This document shows, one piece after another, positions 33,133-41,671 of a stretch of DNA of 64,000 nt (position 1 is the stretch's first letter; each line of letters opens with the position of its first letter). Both the position numbers and the translations under genes were made by a program. The notes beneath the pieces were generated by a model. It was given only the letters and a program-made list of their open reading frames with translations, did no database searches and was not told the origin of the DNA. The stretch spans positions 78,305 through 142,304 of the forward strand of contig NZ_MRBL01000020.1 in the NCBI RefSeq assembly GCF_001969855.1. The letters run 5' to 3'. This stretch comes from Bacillus haynesii (GTDB taxonomy: Bacteria > Bacillota > Bacilli > Bacillales > Bacillaceae).

Positions 33133-33839
33133 CGCGTATCACCTCCGCCAAGCTTTAAAGTGATAAATGTTTGGAGTGAATGCCTCGCCCACAAATACGC
33201 GGCTCCGTTCCATAACAAGAGGACGGAAATCGCGTAGATGAGCTCCCACTGCTGAAGATCGGTAAATGCGGAACCCAACAGCATGAATGAGGCCCTTGAC
33301 GGCAGAGCGTAAAACAGCGGGCTGCTCCAAATGCCCGCTACTTCAAACAAAGGCAGAACAAACACAAAGGTGCTCAAAGAAGACAAAAAGAAAAATCCAT
33401 TTAAGGTTTCGCACCGCACCGCCAAACCTAAGCCGATCATCGTGAAGAAAAATGAAGTGAAAAGCACGCCGCAAGCAAACAAACCGGAATGTGTTCCAAA
33501 GCCAAACACGCTGCTGTGGATGAAAATGCTCGATCCGAGAGACAAAACGGACAGGGACGCCGTTTTGGAAAGAATATACTCACTTGCACTTAGCGGCGTT
33601 ACAAACAGGCTGTCAAGGATGTTTTGCCCTTTCTCAAGTAAAACAAGGCCCCCGATGAAGAAAAACCCCAGAACGCCCGGATCTGAAAATGTCAAAGCAA
33701 TGTTAGCCGCCTCCCTGTATTCAACCGGAAGAAACTGCAATACGGCGATATACACCGTGCTGATCAGCAAATAGGCATAATAAAAACCGTGCTTGAACTG
33801 AAGTTTGATATCGTGGGAAATCGCTGATAAAATCCTCAA
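33129..33839 (-). CDS. ABC exporter permease subunit 1
   Basis: This 236-residue protein has six predicted membrane helices and resembles its neighbour in layout (LEKGQNILDSLFVTPLSASEYILSK in place of DERDENMIQYFAVTPMSKRGY). It starts at TTG with GGGGAGG upstream and overlaps the ATPase stop codon by four bases, indicating coupled translation. With the second permease it would form a heterodimeric channel. The substrate is unknown; TetR control suggests a drug or lipid. Confidence 0.8.
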   Translation of the reverse strand: MRILSAISHDIKLQFKHGFYYAYLLISTVYIAVLQFLPVEYREAANIALTFSDPGVLGFFFIGGLVLLEKGQNILDSLFVTPLSASEYILSKTASLSVLSLGSSIFIHSSVFGFGTHSGLFACGVLFTSFFFTMIGLGLAVRCETLNGFFFLSSLSTFVFVLPLFEVAGIWSSPLFYALPSRASFMLLGSAFTDLQQWELIYAISVLLLWNGAAYLWARHSLQTFITLKLGGGDTR

Positions 33840-34666
33840 CTTAAACGCCTCCCCGTCACTTCGATAAATATGTCTTCAAGCGACGCTTCTTGGGAATGGA
33901 TTGTTTCCACAGGGTGTTCCTTGATCAAGTTCAAAAATTCCGGGCTGCTGCCGATCTGATCAAGGTCGAAATGAGCGGTTTCCAACTGTCTGTGGCTGCG
34001 GTACTCCACTTTTACATGCTTTTTTCCTTTTTGCACTTTCAAGGCGCGCGGAGAATCAATCAAAGCCACGCGGTCGCAGATTTCTTCAGCTGTTTGCATG
34101 TGGTGTGTTGTGATCAGGATCGTCTTCCCCTCCGCCTTTTTATTCAGAATGAGCTGTTTTAATTTCTTGGCATGAACGGGATCGAGGCCTGAAGTCGGTT
34201 CGTCTAGAAATAAAAGATCAGGCTGATTGATCAGGGCTCTTGAAAAATTCAGCCTCATTTTCATGCCTTTTGAGTAGGCGGATACTTTTGTCCGGCCGTA
34301 ATCTTCAAGGCCCGTTAAAGCGAGCAGCGCTTCCGGCTCCTCGGTTTCAGATGCATACAAGGAACGGAACAAATTTAAGTTTTCCAGCGCAGTCAATCGT
34401 TGATAGAAATTCGGAAATTCAAAGGCGACGCCGATTTTCTCATAAAAGGAGCTGCCGGCTTGGTTCAGTTCTTTTCCCATCACAGAGACCCGGCCTTCAT
34501 ATTGCTTTAAAATACCGATTAATATTTTTTGAATCGTGCTTTTTCCGGCGCCGGACGGCCCGAGAAATCCAAAAATTTCCCCCTTTTGAATCGAAAAATC
34601 GATCCCTTTCAATACAGGCGTTTTTTGTCCGGGATATGTGAAGCGAAGCCCGCTGACTTCAATCAT
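33836..34666 (-). CDS. ABC exporter ATP-binding protein
   Basis: The 276-residue nucleotide-binding subunit shows Walker A GPSGAGKST, signature YSKGMKMRL, Walker B LLFLDEPTSGLDP and H-loop TTHHM. A C-terminal extension of about 60 residues follows (VEYRSHRQLETAHFDLD; EASLEDIFIEVTGRRLS), as in DrrA/CcmA-like exporters. The start overlaps the TetR stop (ATGA) and the end overlaps the first permease gene. It would energise both downstream permeases. Confidence 0.87.
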   Translation of the reverse strand: MIEVSGLRFTYPGQKTPVLKGIDFSIQKGEIFGFLGPSGAGKSTIQKILIGILKQYEGRVSVMGKELNQAGSSFYEKIGVAFEFPNFYQRLTALENLNLFRSLYASETEEPEALLALTGLEDYGRTKVSAYSKGMKMRLNFSRALINQPDLLFLDEPTSGLDPVHAKKLKQLILNKKAEGKTILITTHHMQTAEEICDRVALIDSPRALKVQKGKKHVKVEYRSHRQLETAHFDLDQIGSSPEFLNLIKEHPVETIHSQEASLEDIFIEVTGRRLS

Positions 34667-35265
34667 GAGCTTTCATCCTCCTTGGCCGAAAGCCCCTGTC
34701 CGATCAATTCGATAAGCAAATCCATCGTTTCTTCGTAACGATCTTCCCCAATGTTTGTTTTTTGAAAGGATAAAAGAACAACGGCGCGAATCACGCTGAT
34801 GATCGTCTCCGGTTTTTTTCTGACAAGCCGGCCTTTTTCCTGGCCCATTTCAATTAAAGGCTTGAAAAAATCTTCGTCGCTGGCGAAATGCGCCTTAAGC
34901 TTTTCTTCGGGGAGTTTGCGGAAGAGCGTCTCCATTAAGTTTTCATCATAAACTTGGCGAATGTACGGGTTATGTTCCATCACCGTCAGTGCTTCACGCA
35001 AAAACTGTGCAAATGTTTTCCCGCTTTCAGAAAATGAGGCTTCAAGCTGGGCGCGGATCTTTTTTTCTTCCTGCTGCAAAATCTCAAAATAAAGCTCCTC
35101 TTTCGAATCGAAAAATGTATAAAATGAGCCTTGGGCAATCCCTGCTGAGGCTGTTAATTCACCGACGCTCGTTTTCTTCAATCCAAGCTGTGCAAAAAGC
35201 TCTCTTCCGCTTTGCACTAGTGCTGAACGGATCGCTTCCTTCTCTTTTTCGGTAAATTTGGGCAC
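34663..35265 (-). CDS. TetR-family regulator of the adjacent ABC exporter
   Basis: The product is about 200 residues. The N-terminal TetR domain shows ALVQSGRELFAQLGLKKTSV, TASAGIAQGSFYTFFDSKEELYFE and a variable C-terminal ligand domain (YEETMDLLIELIGQGLSA). It is the first gene of the exporter operon. GAGGAG is one or two bases before an ATG at 35271, but properly spaced (about 8) for the GTG at 35265, which I prefer. An inverted repeat just upstream (35291-35319) is a good candidate for autoregulatory binding. The inducing compound is unknown. Confidence 0.85.
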   Translation of the reverse strand: MPKFTEKEKEAIRSALVQSGRELFAQLGLKKTSVGELTASAGIAQGSFYTFFDSKEELYFEILQQEEKKIRAQLEASFSESGKTFAQFLREALTVMEHNPYIRQVYDENLMETLFRKLPEEKLKAHFASDEDFFKPLIEMGQEKGRLVRKKPETIISVIRAVVLLSFQKTNIGEDRYEETMDLLIELIGQGLSAKEDESS

Positions 35266-35290
35266 AGACATCTCTCCTCAATCCATAAAC

Positions 35291-35319
35291 ATATGAATAA
35301 TTTTATTTTATATTCATAT
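35291..35319. promoter_or_regulatory. candidate TetR operator
   Basis: ATATGAATA (35291-35299) and TATTCATAT (35311-35319) are perfect nine-base arms with an 11-base AT-rich centre, 20 bases upstream of the TetR start. Confidence 0.6.
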
Positions 35320-35401
35320 AATGCGCTGCGATTCCGCTCTTGTCAATATATTTTGGTTCAAATTTACCACAATATTTTCATTTGCCCGTCAAATTTAAAG
35401 C

Positions 35402-35443
35402 AAAAAAAAGCACCACTTATAGTTTAAACTATAAGTAGCGCTT
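35402..35443 (-). terminator. terminator of yjlC-ndh
   Basis: On the minus strand, GCGCTACTTATAGT and ACTATAAGTGGTGC form a long stem with a TTAA loop, followed by a run of eight T. Confidence 0.85.
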
Positions 35444-35451
35444 CATTTCCA

Positions 35452-36630
35452 TTAATAAGCGAGGCTGAACAGACCTTTAATATGGCTCAGGTAGCGGACG
35501 TTGCTTGCTTCTTTCATCAATGAAGCAGGCAGGCCTTTAAGAGATGTGCTGTTCGCGCCGATTACGGCAACTGCGTCTTTGCGGCCAAGGCTTGCAAGCG
35601 TACCTGAGTTAACAGGGCTGAACGTTTCCATTGATTTGTTTTCTAAGTATGCATACAGGTTGTAGCCGATCAGCTCGCCCATTTGCCATGCGATTTGAGC
35701 TGTCGGAGGGTACGGACGGCCATCCGGACCGAAGACAACGGCGCTGTCTCCTGCAACAAATACGTCTTCATGTGATGTAGATTGAAGGAAGTCGTTTACA
35801 GTTGCGCGTCCGCGATTGACTTCAAGACCTGAGTCGCCGATAAGCGGATTGCCTTGAACACCGCCGGTCCAGACAAATGTATTCGTGACGATTTTTTGCC
35901 CGTCTTTCAAATCAACAACGTTTCCTTCTACATTTGTGACAGGCAATCCTGTCAAGAATTCAACGCCGCGTTTTTCAAGGCTCTTTGTCGCACGTTCGAT
36001 CAGCTCATCCGGGAGAACCGGCAGGATTTTTGGACCGGCTTCAACAAGCTTCAGCTTGATTTCTTTCGGATCGACACCGTAGCTTCTCGCAAGGTTCGGC
36101 ATGATATCGGCGAGTTCACCGACAAGTTCGACGCCTGTGAGTCCGCCGCCGCCGATTAAGATTGTAGCATCAGCTTCGTTTTTCGTTTTAGCATATTCGC
36201 GCACGCGCTCTTCAACATGCTTGAAGATTTTGTTTGCATCGTTTGCAGATTTGAGCACCATGCTGTTTTCTTCAAGTCCCGGAATGCCGAAGTAAGCAGT
36301 AACAGAACCAAGACCAACGACAAGCGCGTCATACGTTAGGGTAGAGCCGTCAGAAAGAGCGACTTCTTTTTTGTCAACTGAGAAAGAGTTGACTTTGGCG
36401 ATTTTAAGATCGATGTCTTTTCCTTTGAAAAGCTTTGCAATCGGCATCGCAACTGCCTGTTCTGACACATTGCCCGCAGCAAGGCGATGCAATTCTGTGA
36501 TGATTTGATGTGTCGGGTATTGGTTAACCACTGTGACTTTTGCTTCTTCTTTTGTGTAGTGTTTGCGAACTGTTAAAGCAGACAGTAATCCGCCGTAACC
36601 AGCGCCTAAAATGACGATATGTTTTGACAT
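35452..36630 (-). CDS. ndh: type II NADH dehydrogenase
   Basis: This 392-residue FAD enzyme passes electrons from NADH to menaquinone without pumping protons. It has two Rossmann motifs, GAGYGGLLSAL near the N-terminus (FAD) and IGGGGLTGVELVGELAD near residue 165 (NADH), plus VFVAGDSAVVFG (FAD) and a C-terminal amphipathic segment (YLSHIKGLFSLAY) for membrane association. It follows yjlC in the same order as B. subtilis yjlC-ndh (yjlD). In B. subtilis this operon is a Rex target, and a Rex-like site lies upstream of yjlC here. Confidence 0.93.
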   Translation of the reverse strand: MSKHIVILGAGYGGLLSALTVRKHYTKEEAKVTVVNQYPTHQIITELHRLAAGNVSEQAVAMPIAKLFKGKDIDLKIAKVNSFSVDKKEVALSDGSTLTYDALVVGLGSVTAYFGIPGLEENSMVLKSANDANKIFKHVEERVREYAKTKNEADATILIGGGGLTGVELVGELADIMPNLARSYGVDPKEIKLKLVEAGPKILPVLPDELIERATKSLEKRGVEFLTGLPVTNVEGNVVDLKDGQKIVTNTFVWTGGVQGNPLIGDSGLEVNRGRATVNDFLQSTSHEDVFVAGDSAVVFGPDGRPYPPTAQIAWQMGELIGYNLYAYLENKSMETFSPVNSGTLASLGRKDAVAVIGANSTSLKGLPASLMKEASNVRYLSHIKGLFSLAY

Positions 36631-36666
36631 CGTGAATCCTCCGTCCTTATTCTGAATGTATAGTGA

Positions 36667-37101
36667 TTATTTTTGTTTTTCGCGTTCTGACATGATTTGC
36701 AGGTAGCTTTGAACAAAGCGGAACAGCTTTTGGGCCTGCGGATCTTTAAGCATTTTCAGCAAACCGAAAAGTCCGATGACTTCATTGCTTTCGTCAGCGC
36801 GGTCTTTTGCTTCAATGGCAGTAGCCGCGATTTCTTTTGCCGTATCTTTGACAGGCTCAAGAATTTCTGTAATGGCACCGACCGTATCATTTTTTAATAC
36901 TTCATCAGTTGCAACGGATTGTGCGAAATCGTAAGACTTTGTCAAAATGTTGACCAGTTCTGTCAGCTTTGGAAGCTGGTCGACTAAAGTAGTCAAAGAC
37001 TCCTGTACTTCAGGTTTTAGCAGTTGATCGATAAGATCGCGTTGGCTTTGGCTTACAGATTCGTTTGTTTGATCAGCTGTTTGATCGATTGTTTCCGGCA
37101 T
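36667..37101 (-). CDS. yjlC: DUF1641 protein YjlC
   Basis: The 144-residue product is mostly helical, with DUF1641 features (LTTLVDQLPKLTELVNILTKSYDF and EVIGLFGLLKMLKDPQAQKLF). AAGGAG lies eight bases before the ATG at 37101; two codons upstream is another in-frame start without good spacing. It precedes ndh by 36 bases and is co-transcribed. Its role is not established; linkage suggests a part in NADH dehydrogenase function or its regulation. Confidence 0.88.
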   Translation of the reverse strand: MPETIDQTADQTNESVSQSQRDLIDQLLKPEVQESLTTLVDQLPKLTELVNILTKSYDFAQSVATDEVLKNDTVGAITEILEPVKDTAKEIAATAIEAKDRADESNEVIGLFGLLKMLKDPQAQKLFRFVQSYLQIMSEREKQK

Positions 37102-37163
37102 AACCAATTCTCCTTTTCAATAAGCGATGTGCTGTTTTTTGATGAGAGCCCTTTTTCTATAGT

Positions 37164-37181
37164 TTGTGAATTTATGCACAA
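37164..37181. promoter_or_regulatory. Rex-like operator of yjlC-ndh
   Basis: TTGTGAATTTATGCACAA fits the Rex consensus TTGTGAA-N4-TTCACAA with one mismatch (G for T). It lies about 65 bases upstream of yjlC, as in B. subtilis. Confidence 0.75.
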
Positions 37182-37508
37182 ACAAGTCCGCAAAAAGGTT
37201 CTCCCCTTTTGTGTTTGTTTTGCTGTTTTCAGTCTGAAATTCCCGAAAACACGCAATCTCAAAACACGCTGTATTTTTTACTACTAAATGATAACACTTT
37301 TTGAACAAAAAATGAACGTGATTGTTTCGGAAATGAAATAAAATCATAGAAAACTTTATATATAGGGCTTCTTTCATCCCTTTCATTTCCTATATTGTGT
37401 CTTTTTTTACGAAACGCCCCGTTCACACGTCATGATAGAGACGGGAGACATGACAACATTTCATAGAATCGCCTCTAGTTTACATAATAAAATTATTGTT
37501 ACCTCTGG
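37182..37508. other. intergenic stretch without a recognisable gene
   Basis: Both strands carry short open frames but none with a convincing ribosome site. It must contain the yjlC promoter at its left end and the 3' end of the excisionase-like gene at its right. I see no strong terminator hairpin. Confidence 0.4.
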
Positions 37509-37739
37509 TTAATCTTCATCTTTGACATCCGGATCTTCGGGGATGGGTTCGTTCAGAACGGATTCCGCCCACTCTTTATACTTTTCCATCTGTTCCATAT
37601 GCGTATTGAATTGCTCTTTGTTAATTAAATGCTGCTGTCCGTCAAAGACGGTGCGGATTTTCTTTTCTCTGACAAGCTGTTCAACATATGCTTCTGAAAG
37701 CGTTAAATATTCTGCGGTTTCCTTTATCGTCAAGTACAT
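37509..37739 (-). CDS. small excisionase-type HTH protein
   Basis: This 76-residue protein opens with a MerR/excisionase-like helix-turn-helix (MYLTIKETAEYLTLSEAYVE; LVREKKIRTVFDG), about residues 1-50, followed by a helical segment and an acidic tail (NEPIPEDPDVKDED). AGAGG lies before the ATG. No integrase or phage gene is nearby, so it is probably a chromosomal DNA-binding protein rather than a true excisionase. Target unknown. Confidence 0.75.
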   Translation of the reverse strand: MYLTIKETAEYLTLSEAYVEQLVREKKIRTVFDGQQHLINKEQFNTHMEQMEKYKEWAESVLNEPIPEDPDVKDED

Positions 37740-37831
37740 GTTTTGTTTCCTCTCGTTTTGATTTAGGCGAACGTTGCGATTTTAGGATCATACGATAAGA
37801 TATATCAGTTTAGATGATGGAGGCCTATTCT

Positions 37832-38056
37832 ATGTATTCAAAATGGAATTCTGAAACGTATTATCCGCCTTCAGTCCAACAAATGCATACCGGTCAATCT
37901 TCGCAGCATATGAATCAAAGGCTGAAAAATCTCGAAGATCAAATGGAATTGCTGATCAAGCTCATGGAAAGCAACAATCAGCTGCTGCGTTCGATTGAAG
38001 AGCAGCAGAATCGCGTCTGCACGGCCGGCGGCGGTTCGGTCATCGTCAGAATGTGA
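37832..38056 (+). CDS. small coiled-coil protein of unknown function
   Basis: The 74-residue product starts at the ATG at 37832, which has GGAGG eight bases upstream; an ATG six codons earlier has none. The N-terminal 30 residues are Tyr/Gln/Ser/Met-rich (KWNSETYYPPSVQQMHTGQ). A heptad-like stretch follows (MNQRLKNLEDQMELLIKLME) and the tail is CTAGGGSVIVRM. The composition is reminiscent of spore-associated small proteins, but I recognise no family. It diverges from the HTH gene and has a hairpin terminator after it. Confidence 0.65.
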   Translation: MYSKWNSETYYPPSVQQMHTGQSSQHMNQRLKNLEDQMELLIKLMESNNQLLRSIEEQQNRVCTAGGGSVIVRM

Positions 38057-38084
38057 GTTTTGATCAATCGAACTTCATCAAAAT

Positions 38085-38116
38085 AAAAAGAGGAAGGACG
38101 TGTCCTTCTTCTTTGT
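38085..38116. terminator. bidirectional terminator between two convergent genes
   Basis: AGGAAGGAC and GTCCTTCTT form a stem with mainly perfect pairing. T-rich sequence follows on both strands (CTTTGTTTG on plus, TTTTTATTTTG on minus), serving the small coiled-coil gene and the acyl-CoA synthetase gene. Confidence 0.65.
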
Positions 38117-38137
38117 TTGTAAGCCTTATCCAGTATA

Positions 38138-40090
38138 CTACAGATTTTTTCGCGCTGAAAGGCCGGCAATTTCATCGTATGTTTCACGGTTTTCCAATGT
38201 TGACAAATCGCCTGCCGGTTCGTTCAAATAGGCAGCTCTGATCAGCCGTCTCATCACTTTTGCATTTCTCGTCTTCGGCAAACCGCTGACAAAGTAAACC
38301 GCTTTTGGCTTGATTGCTTTACCGATCGCATCAGATGCAAGGTTCAGCAAATCATCTTTTAGTTCTTCTGACGGCTTTTCCGACTGACTGAGGACGACGA
38401 AGCAGACGGCAGCCTGACCTTTGAGCTTATCCGGAACGCCGATGACGCCTGCTTCTGCCACCGCTGGATGGCCGACCAGCACGGACTCTATTTCGGCGGG
38501 GCCGATTCTTTTTCCGGCAGCATTGATCACATCATCGGAACGTCCGCTGATCGTCCAGTAGCCGTTTTCATCCCGTTTTGCCCAATCGCCGTGCACCCAG
38601 ACGTCAGTCCAGCGGCTCCAATATGCTTTTTCGTATCTGGACGGCTCCTTCCAAAAACCGTTCGTCATGCCGACCCACGGCTTTGTCAGGACAAGCTCCC
38701 CGACTTCATTGACGACTTCCTCCCCTTTTTCGTTGAAGACATTGGCCGCCATTCCGGGAAGAGGCGAATTAAATGTCATCGGCGTGATCGGCCGCAGGAG
38801 CACATTGCCCAAAATACCGCCTGAGATTTCCGTTCCTCCTGAATAATTAAATATAGGAATCCGTTCTTTTCCAGCATGGCGGAACAGCCACATCCACGGT
38901 TCATAATTCCATGGTTCGCCCGTTGAGCCGATTGCCTTCAGACTGCTCAGGTCGTATTGATAGAGAAAATCTTCGCCGTGCTGCATCAGTGAGCGAATGA
39001 GCGTCGGAGAGACGCCGAGATGTGTCACCCGGTGTTTGCTGACAAGCTCCCACAGCCGATCCGGGGCCGGGAAGTCCGGTGCCCCGTCATACAGCAAAAC
39101 AGCCGCTCCGTTTATGAGGCCCCCGAATATTAAAAACGGTCCCATCATCCAGCCCATGTCTGTAAACCAGAAAAACGTGTCCCCTTGTTTGACATCCATC
39201 CCGAAGCCCGCATCAAATGCAGCTTTCAGCGGAAAACCGGTATGGGTATGAACCGCTCCCTTCGGCTGTCCTGTCGTGCCCGATGTGTAAAGCAGCATGA
39301 GCGGATCTGCACTGTCCATTTCTTCTGTAATCTGCAGGGGATCGTTTTTCAGCAATTCATTCCAGTCTATATCTCTCTTATGATTCCAAGCTTGATCGCC
39401 ATCGTGAAGTCTGCAGACGACGACTTTTTGAACAGTGGGGGAACGGTCCGCGGCTTTGTCAGCTTCTTTCTTTATGCAGACCTTCTTCCCCCTTCGCAAA
39501 AAGGCATCTGCTGTGACAAGGATTTTTGCTTCGGCAGCGCTAAGTCTCGCGGCTGCCGCATGGGCGCCGTAGCCTGAAAAAACCGGTAAAAACACCGCGC
39601 CGATTTTAGCGGCAGCCAGCATGGCGATGACCGTTTCCGGGATCATCGGCATGTAAATCGCAATGACATCCCCTTTTGCTATGCCTTGCTTTTTAAAGCC
39701 TGCCGCCGCACGGGCGATTTTTTGATGTAAAGAAGAATAGCTGATCCGTTCTGTTTTTCCGTCTTCACTTTCCCAGATGAGGGCTGTCCTGTCGGCCGTA
39801 TCAGGCCGGCGGGACCATTTTTCCACAGCGTTGTAAACGGCATTTATGCGTCCGCCGGAAAACCATTTCGGCCATTTTATGCCTTTATCGAGATTCAATG
39901 TTTGGCTGTACCGCTTGTACCAGCTGATGCCGAGCGCTTTTTCGGCCTCTTCCCAGAACCAGGCGATATCGTCAGTACTTGCTTTCAAAAAATCATCATA
40001 GTCGGAAAAACCGAGGGCTGTCATCCATTGAAACAGCCGGGTCGTTTTTACAAATTCCGGATCAGGCTGCCAAACCGCTTTTTCGGCCAT
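38138..40090 (-). CDS. acyl-CoA synthetase (AMP-forming), acetyl/acetoacetyl-CoA synthetase type
   Basis: The 650-residue enzyme has the short N-terminal domain of acetyl/acetoacetyl-CoA synthetases (about 1-90, FWEEAEKALGISWYKRYSQ). The AMP-binding core follows with LMLLYTSGTTGQPKGAVHT, FNYSGGTEISGG and GRSDDVINAAGKRIGPAEIE, and the catalytic Lys region is KTRNAKVMRRLI. It is the last gene of the yng operon, 32 bases after yngE. In B. subtilis the ligase in this operon (YngI, about 549 residues) is a different, shorter type at the other end. Reactivating acetoacetate or acetate released by HMG-CoA cleavage would fit, but the substrate is inferred. Confidence 0.85.
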   Translation of the reverse strand: MAEKAVWQPDPEFVKTTRLFQWMTALGFSDYDDFLKASTDDIAWFWEEAEKALGISWYKRYSQTLNLDKGIKWPKWFSGGRINAVYNAVEKWSRRPDTADRTALIWESEDGKTERISYSSLHQKIARAAAGFKKQGIAKGDVIAIYMPMIPETVIAMLAAAKIGAVFLPVFSGYGAHAAAARLSAAEAKILVTADAFLRRGKKVCIKKEADKAADRSPTVQKVVVCRLHDGDQAWNHKRDIDWNELLKNDPLQITEEMDSADPLMLLYTSGTTGQPKGAVHTHTGFPLKAAFDAGFGMDVKQGDTFFWFTDMGWMMGPFLIFGGLINGAAVLLYDGAPDFPAPDRLWELVSKHRVTHLGVSPTLIRSLMQHGEDFLYQYDLSSLKAIGSTGEPWNYEPWMWLFRHAGKERIPIFNYSGGTEISGGILGNVLLRPITPMTFNSPLPGMAANVFNEKGEEVVNEVGELVLTKPWVGMTNGFWKEPSRYEKAYWSRWTDVWVHGDWAKRDENGYWTISGRSDDVINAAGKRIGPAEIESVLVGHPAVAEAGVIGVPDKLKGQAAVCFVVLSQSEKPSEELKDDLLNLASDAIGKAIKPKAVYFVSGLPKTRNAKVMRRLIRAAYLNEPAGDLSTLENRETYDEIAGLSARKNL

Positions 40091-40121
40091 ACCGCTTCCC
40101 CCTTTTCGTTTGGATTGGCCT

Positions 40122-41651
40122 TTAGACGGGATAAACAGGATGCTTCCGTTCCGTAAATATCATGTATTTGGTCATATATGCATTCAGCCGTTTAATGAGT
40201 TCCGCACGCAGCGAATCGGCCGGAATGATCCCGTCGACAATCATTTCTGAAGCAAGCCGGTAAATGTCTATGTCTTTTTGGTACTCTTCCCGTTTTTCGG
40301 CGATGAAGGCGGACCGTTCTTCTTCAGGCAATTCTGCGATTTTTTTGGCATAAACGGCATTTACCGCTGCTTCCGGACCCATGACGGCAATCTGCGCCGT
40401 CGGCAGCGCCAGACAGCAGTCAGGCTCAAAGGCCGGCCCCGCCATCGCATACAAGCCTGCGCCATAAGCTTTCCTGACGATGACGGATATTTTCGGTACG
40501 GTTGCTTCGGCCATCGCTGAAATCATTTTCGCGCCGTGTCTGATAATACCCGCCCTCTCGACTTTCGTTCCGATCATAAAGCCGGGGATATCAGCCAGAA
40601 ACAAGAGCGGGATATGATAGGCATCGCACAAATTGATAAACTTTGCGGCTTTGTCTGCCGAATCGTGAAACAAAACACCGCCTTTGACCCGCGGCTGATT
40701 GGCAATGATGCCGACAGGCTGTCCGTGAATCCTTGCCAAACCGGTAATCAGCTCTGGAGCGAACAATTTTTTGATCTCATAAAAAGACGCTTCATCAATG
40801 ATCCGATCAATTAAATCCATCATGTGAAACGGTGCGTTTTGGTTTTTCGGAATGATCTCCTCCAGTGACCGGTCAAACGGACGGGCGGATTTTGCTTCAA
40901 TGACAGGCGCTTTTTCGGTGTAGTTCGGCGGAAAGTAGGAAAGATACTGGCGCGCCGACTTGATTGCATCTTCTTCCGTTTCGGCAAGAATGTCTCCGCA
41001 GCCTGAAACAGAACAGTGCATTCGCGCGCCGCCCATTTCTTCAAGCGACACTTTTTCGCCGATCACCATTTCCGCCATGCGCGGCGAGCCTAAATACATC
41101 GAGGCGTTACCTTCGACCATGATGACGATGTCGCAAAAAGCCGGTATGTAGGCGCCTCCTGCCGCTGAAGGCCCGAACAAGAGACAAATTTGCGGGATGC
41201 GCCCGGATAATTTGACTTGCTGATAAAAAATCCGCCCCGCTCCTCTTCGCCCCGGAAACATGTCAACTTGATCCGTAATTCTTGCTCCTGCCGAATCGAC
41301 CAAATAAAGAAGCGGGCAATTCAGTTTTTCGGCTGTTTCCTGGATGCGGATGATTTTTTCGACGGTTCTCGCTCCCCATGATCCTGCTTTTACAGTTGAA
41401 TCATTAGCCATGACGCAAACGGTTCGGCCGCCGATTTTTCCGATTCCCGTGACGACTCCATCTGCCGGAAGTCCGTCAGCCATGCAATTGGCAAAAAACG
41501 CGTCCTCAAGGTCGAGGCCTTCGTCAAGCAGCAGCTTTAATCGGTCTCTGACAAATAATTTCCCTTTTTTCTCATTGGCTTCATGGTATTTTTGCGCTCC
41601 GCCCTCCTGAATCCGGCGGATGCGTTCATACAATTCCTTTTCGGCCGGCAT
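40122..41651 (-). CDS. yngE: acyl-CoA carboxylase carboxyltransferase subunit (methylcrotonyl-CoA type)
   Basis: This 509-residue protein has two crotonase-like carboxyltransferase domains. Landmarks are RDRLKLLLDEGLDLEDAFFANCMADGLPADG, given here only as a region near residues 33-63, then FGPSAAGGAYIPAFCDIV, IANQPRVKGGVLFHDSADKA and PGFMIGTKVERAGIIRHGAKM. It should transfer CO2 from the biotin carrier (YngHB) to methylcrotonyl-CoA in leucine breakdown. Propionyl-CoA is an alternative substrate for the fold. GGGGGG lies before the ATG, and yngF precedes it by 20 bases. Confidence 0.9.
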   Translation of the reverse strand: MPAEKELYERIRRIQEGGAQKYHEANEKKGKLFVRDRLKLLLDEGLDLEDAFFANCMADGLPADGVVTGIGKIGGRTVCVMANDSTVKAGSWGARTVEKIIRIQETAEKLNCPLLYLVDSAGARITDQVDMFPGRRGAGRIFYQQVKLSGRIPQICLLFGPSAAGGAYIPAFCDIVIMVEGNASMYLGSPRMAEMVIGEKVSLEEMGGARMHCSVSGCGDILAETEEDAIKSARQYLSYFPPNYTEKAPVIEAKSARPFDRSLEEIIPKNQNAPFHMMDLIDRIIDEASFYEIKKLFAPELITGLARIHGQPVGIIANQPRVKGGVLFHDSADKAAKFINLCDAYHIPLLFLADIPGFMIGTKVERAGIIRHGAKMISAMAEATVPKISVIVRKAYGAGLYAMAGPAFEPDCCLALPTAQIAVMGPEAAVNAVYAKKIAELPEEERSAFIAEKREEYQKDIDIYRLASEMIVDGIIPADSLRAELIKRLNAYMTKYMIFTERKHPVYPV

Positions 41652-41671
41652 CGGCTGTCCCCCCGTTCGTT

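Noticed and set aside
37509..37739. Prophage excisionase
   Set aside because: The helix-turn-helix fits, but no integrase, attachment site or phage gene lies nearby.
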